From Shewanella decolorationis S12 (GTDB lineage Bacteria; Pseudomonadota; Gammaproteobacteria; Enterobacterales; Shewanellaceae), in assembly GCF_000485795.1 (NCBI RefSeq), contig NZ_AXZL01000076.1, forward strand, positions 893,895 to 957,894: DNA of 64,000 nucleotides, written 5' to 3'. The translations under genes were made by a program, and so were the position numbers. This document shows positions 63,832 through 64,000 of the stretch, in pieces. Position 1 is the first letter of the stretch, and every line of letters starts with the position of its first letter. The notes under the pieces are model-generated. The model searched no databases, had not been told where the DNA came from, and saw only the letters and a program-made list of their open reading frames with translations.

Positions 63832-64000
63832 TTATACCAATCGTATTAAATATCTGTTCATTCAGCGGGAGTTAAACGGGCTTTAGACAAGGCGAAGGCT
63901 TGAAGGCATAGTGGCGCTCTGTCGAAAGCCTTAAACGCAGTATAAAGCCCGTTCAACACCGCCCTTCGGGAGCCTCACAGGCATCTCACTCCGGTGTTAC
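63832..64000. repeat. Palindromic intergenic repeat at the window end
   Basis: Starts with TTATACCAATCGTATTAA (also at 46999). Nested inverted repeats follow: AACGGGCTTTA (63875-63885) / TAAAGCCCGTT (63943-63953); AAGGCTT (63895-63901) / AAGCCTT (63926-63932); AACACCG (63955-63961) / CGGTGTT (63992-63998); GCCT-CAC-AGGC (63973-63983). It is probably a dispersed Shewanella repeat and may continue beyond the window. Confidence 0.6.

Overview
The window is a bacterial chromosome segment that gene content and order place in Shewanella, in the S. oneidensis group. The markers are an frdB-frdA fumarate reductase with two Wolinella-type cytochrome b genes beside prmA-dusB-fis, gmk-rpoZ-spoT, and a GntR-prpB-prpC-acnD-prpF 2-methylcitrate operon followed by a large GGDEF/EAL sensor and ilvE. 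I assign the genus from remembered family sequences and synteny, not from a search.

Layout. 1-2.5 kb: a LysR regulator divergent from an oxidoreductase and a small ABM-fold monooxygenase. 2.5-7 kb: membrane fumarate reductase on the minus strand. 7.3-9.7 kb: prmA, then the dusB-fis operon. 9.7-23.8 kb: an integrative genomic island inserted exactly at the 3' end of fis. It is bounded by 15-bp direct repeats that encode the last four Fis codons and the stop. From left to right it carries a replacement terminator and integrase-arm-like repeats, two tandem copies of a two-gene AlpA-like/HTH regulatory module, a YagK/YfjJ (Gp2-like) protein, a type I restriction-modification operon (hsdM-hsdS-AlbA_2 ATPase-like gene-hsdR, minus strand), a decayed integrase fragment, a hypothetical gene, two orphan antitoxin-like genes (HigA-like, HicB-like) and the P4-type integrase.

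23.9-34.5 kb: accessory-leaning chromosome. It holds the nucleotidase yjjG, a DUF606 transporter pair divergent from a LysR gene across a heptanucleotide repeat, a nested palindromic element, a Fic protein with three 34-bp-spaced upstream repeats, a sulfotransferase-like protein, an MFS transporter, a sugar kinase/nucleotidyltransferase pair and a DUF805-like membrane protein. 34.9-48.9 kb: core genes gmk, rpoZ, spoT, a RidA-family gene, an acyl-CoA ligase, a CaCA exchanger, a periplasmic protein with a NarL-type two-component pair (candidate operator visible), DUF1963, comM and two tandem acyltransferases. 49-57 kb: DUF523, then the prp operon headed by its GntR regulator with three copies of one palindrome upstream. 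57.2-63.8 kb: the propeller/PAS/GGDEF/EAL protein, ilvE and a DUF1223 protein. The window ends in an intergenic palindromic repeat.

The most interesting parts are the fis-targeted island, with its traces of an earlier insertion and its duplicated regulator module, the AlbA_2 gene embedded in the type I restriction operon, the two diverged FrdC paralogues, and several unexplained regulatory repeat arrays (Fic promoter, DUF606/LysR spacer, GntR operators). No tRNA, rRNA, CRISPR array or complete insertion sequence was seen.
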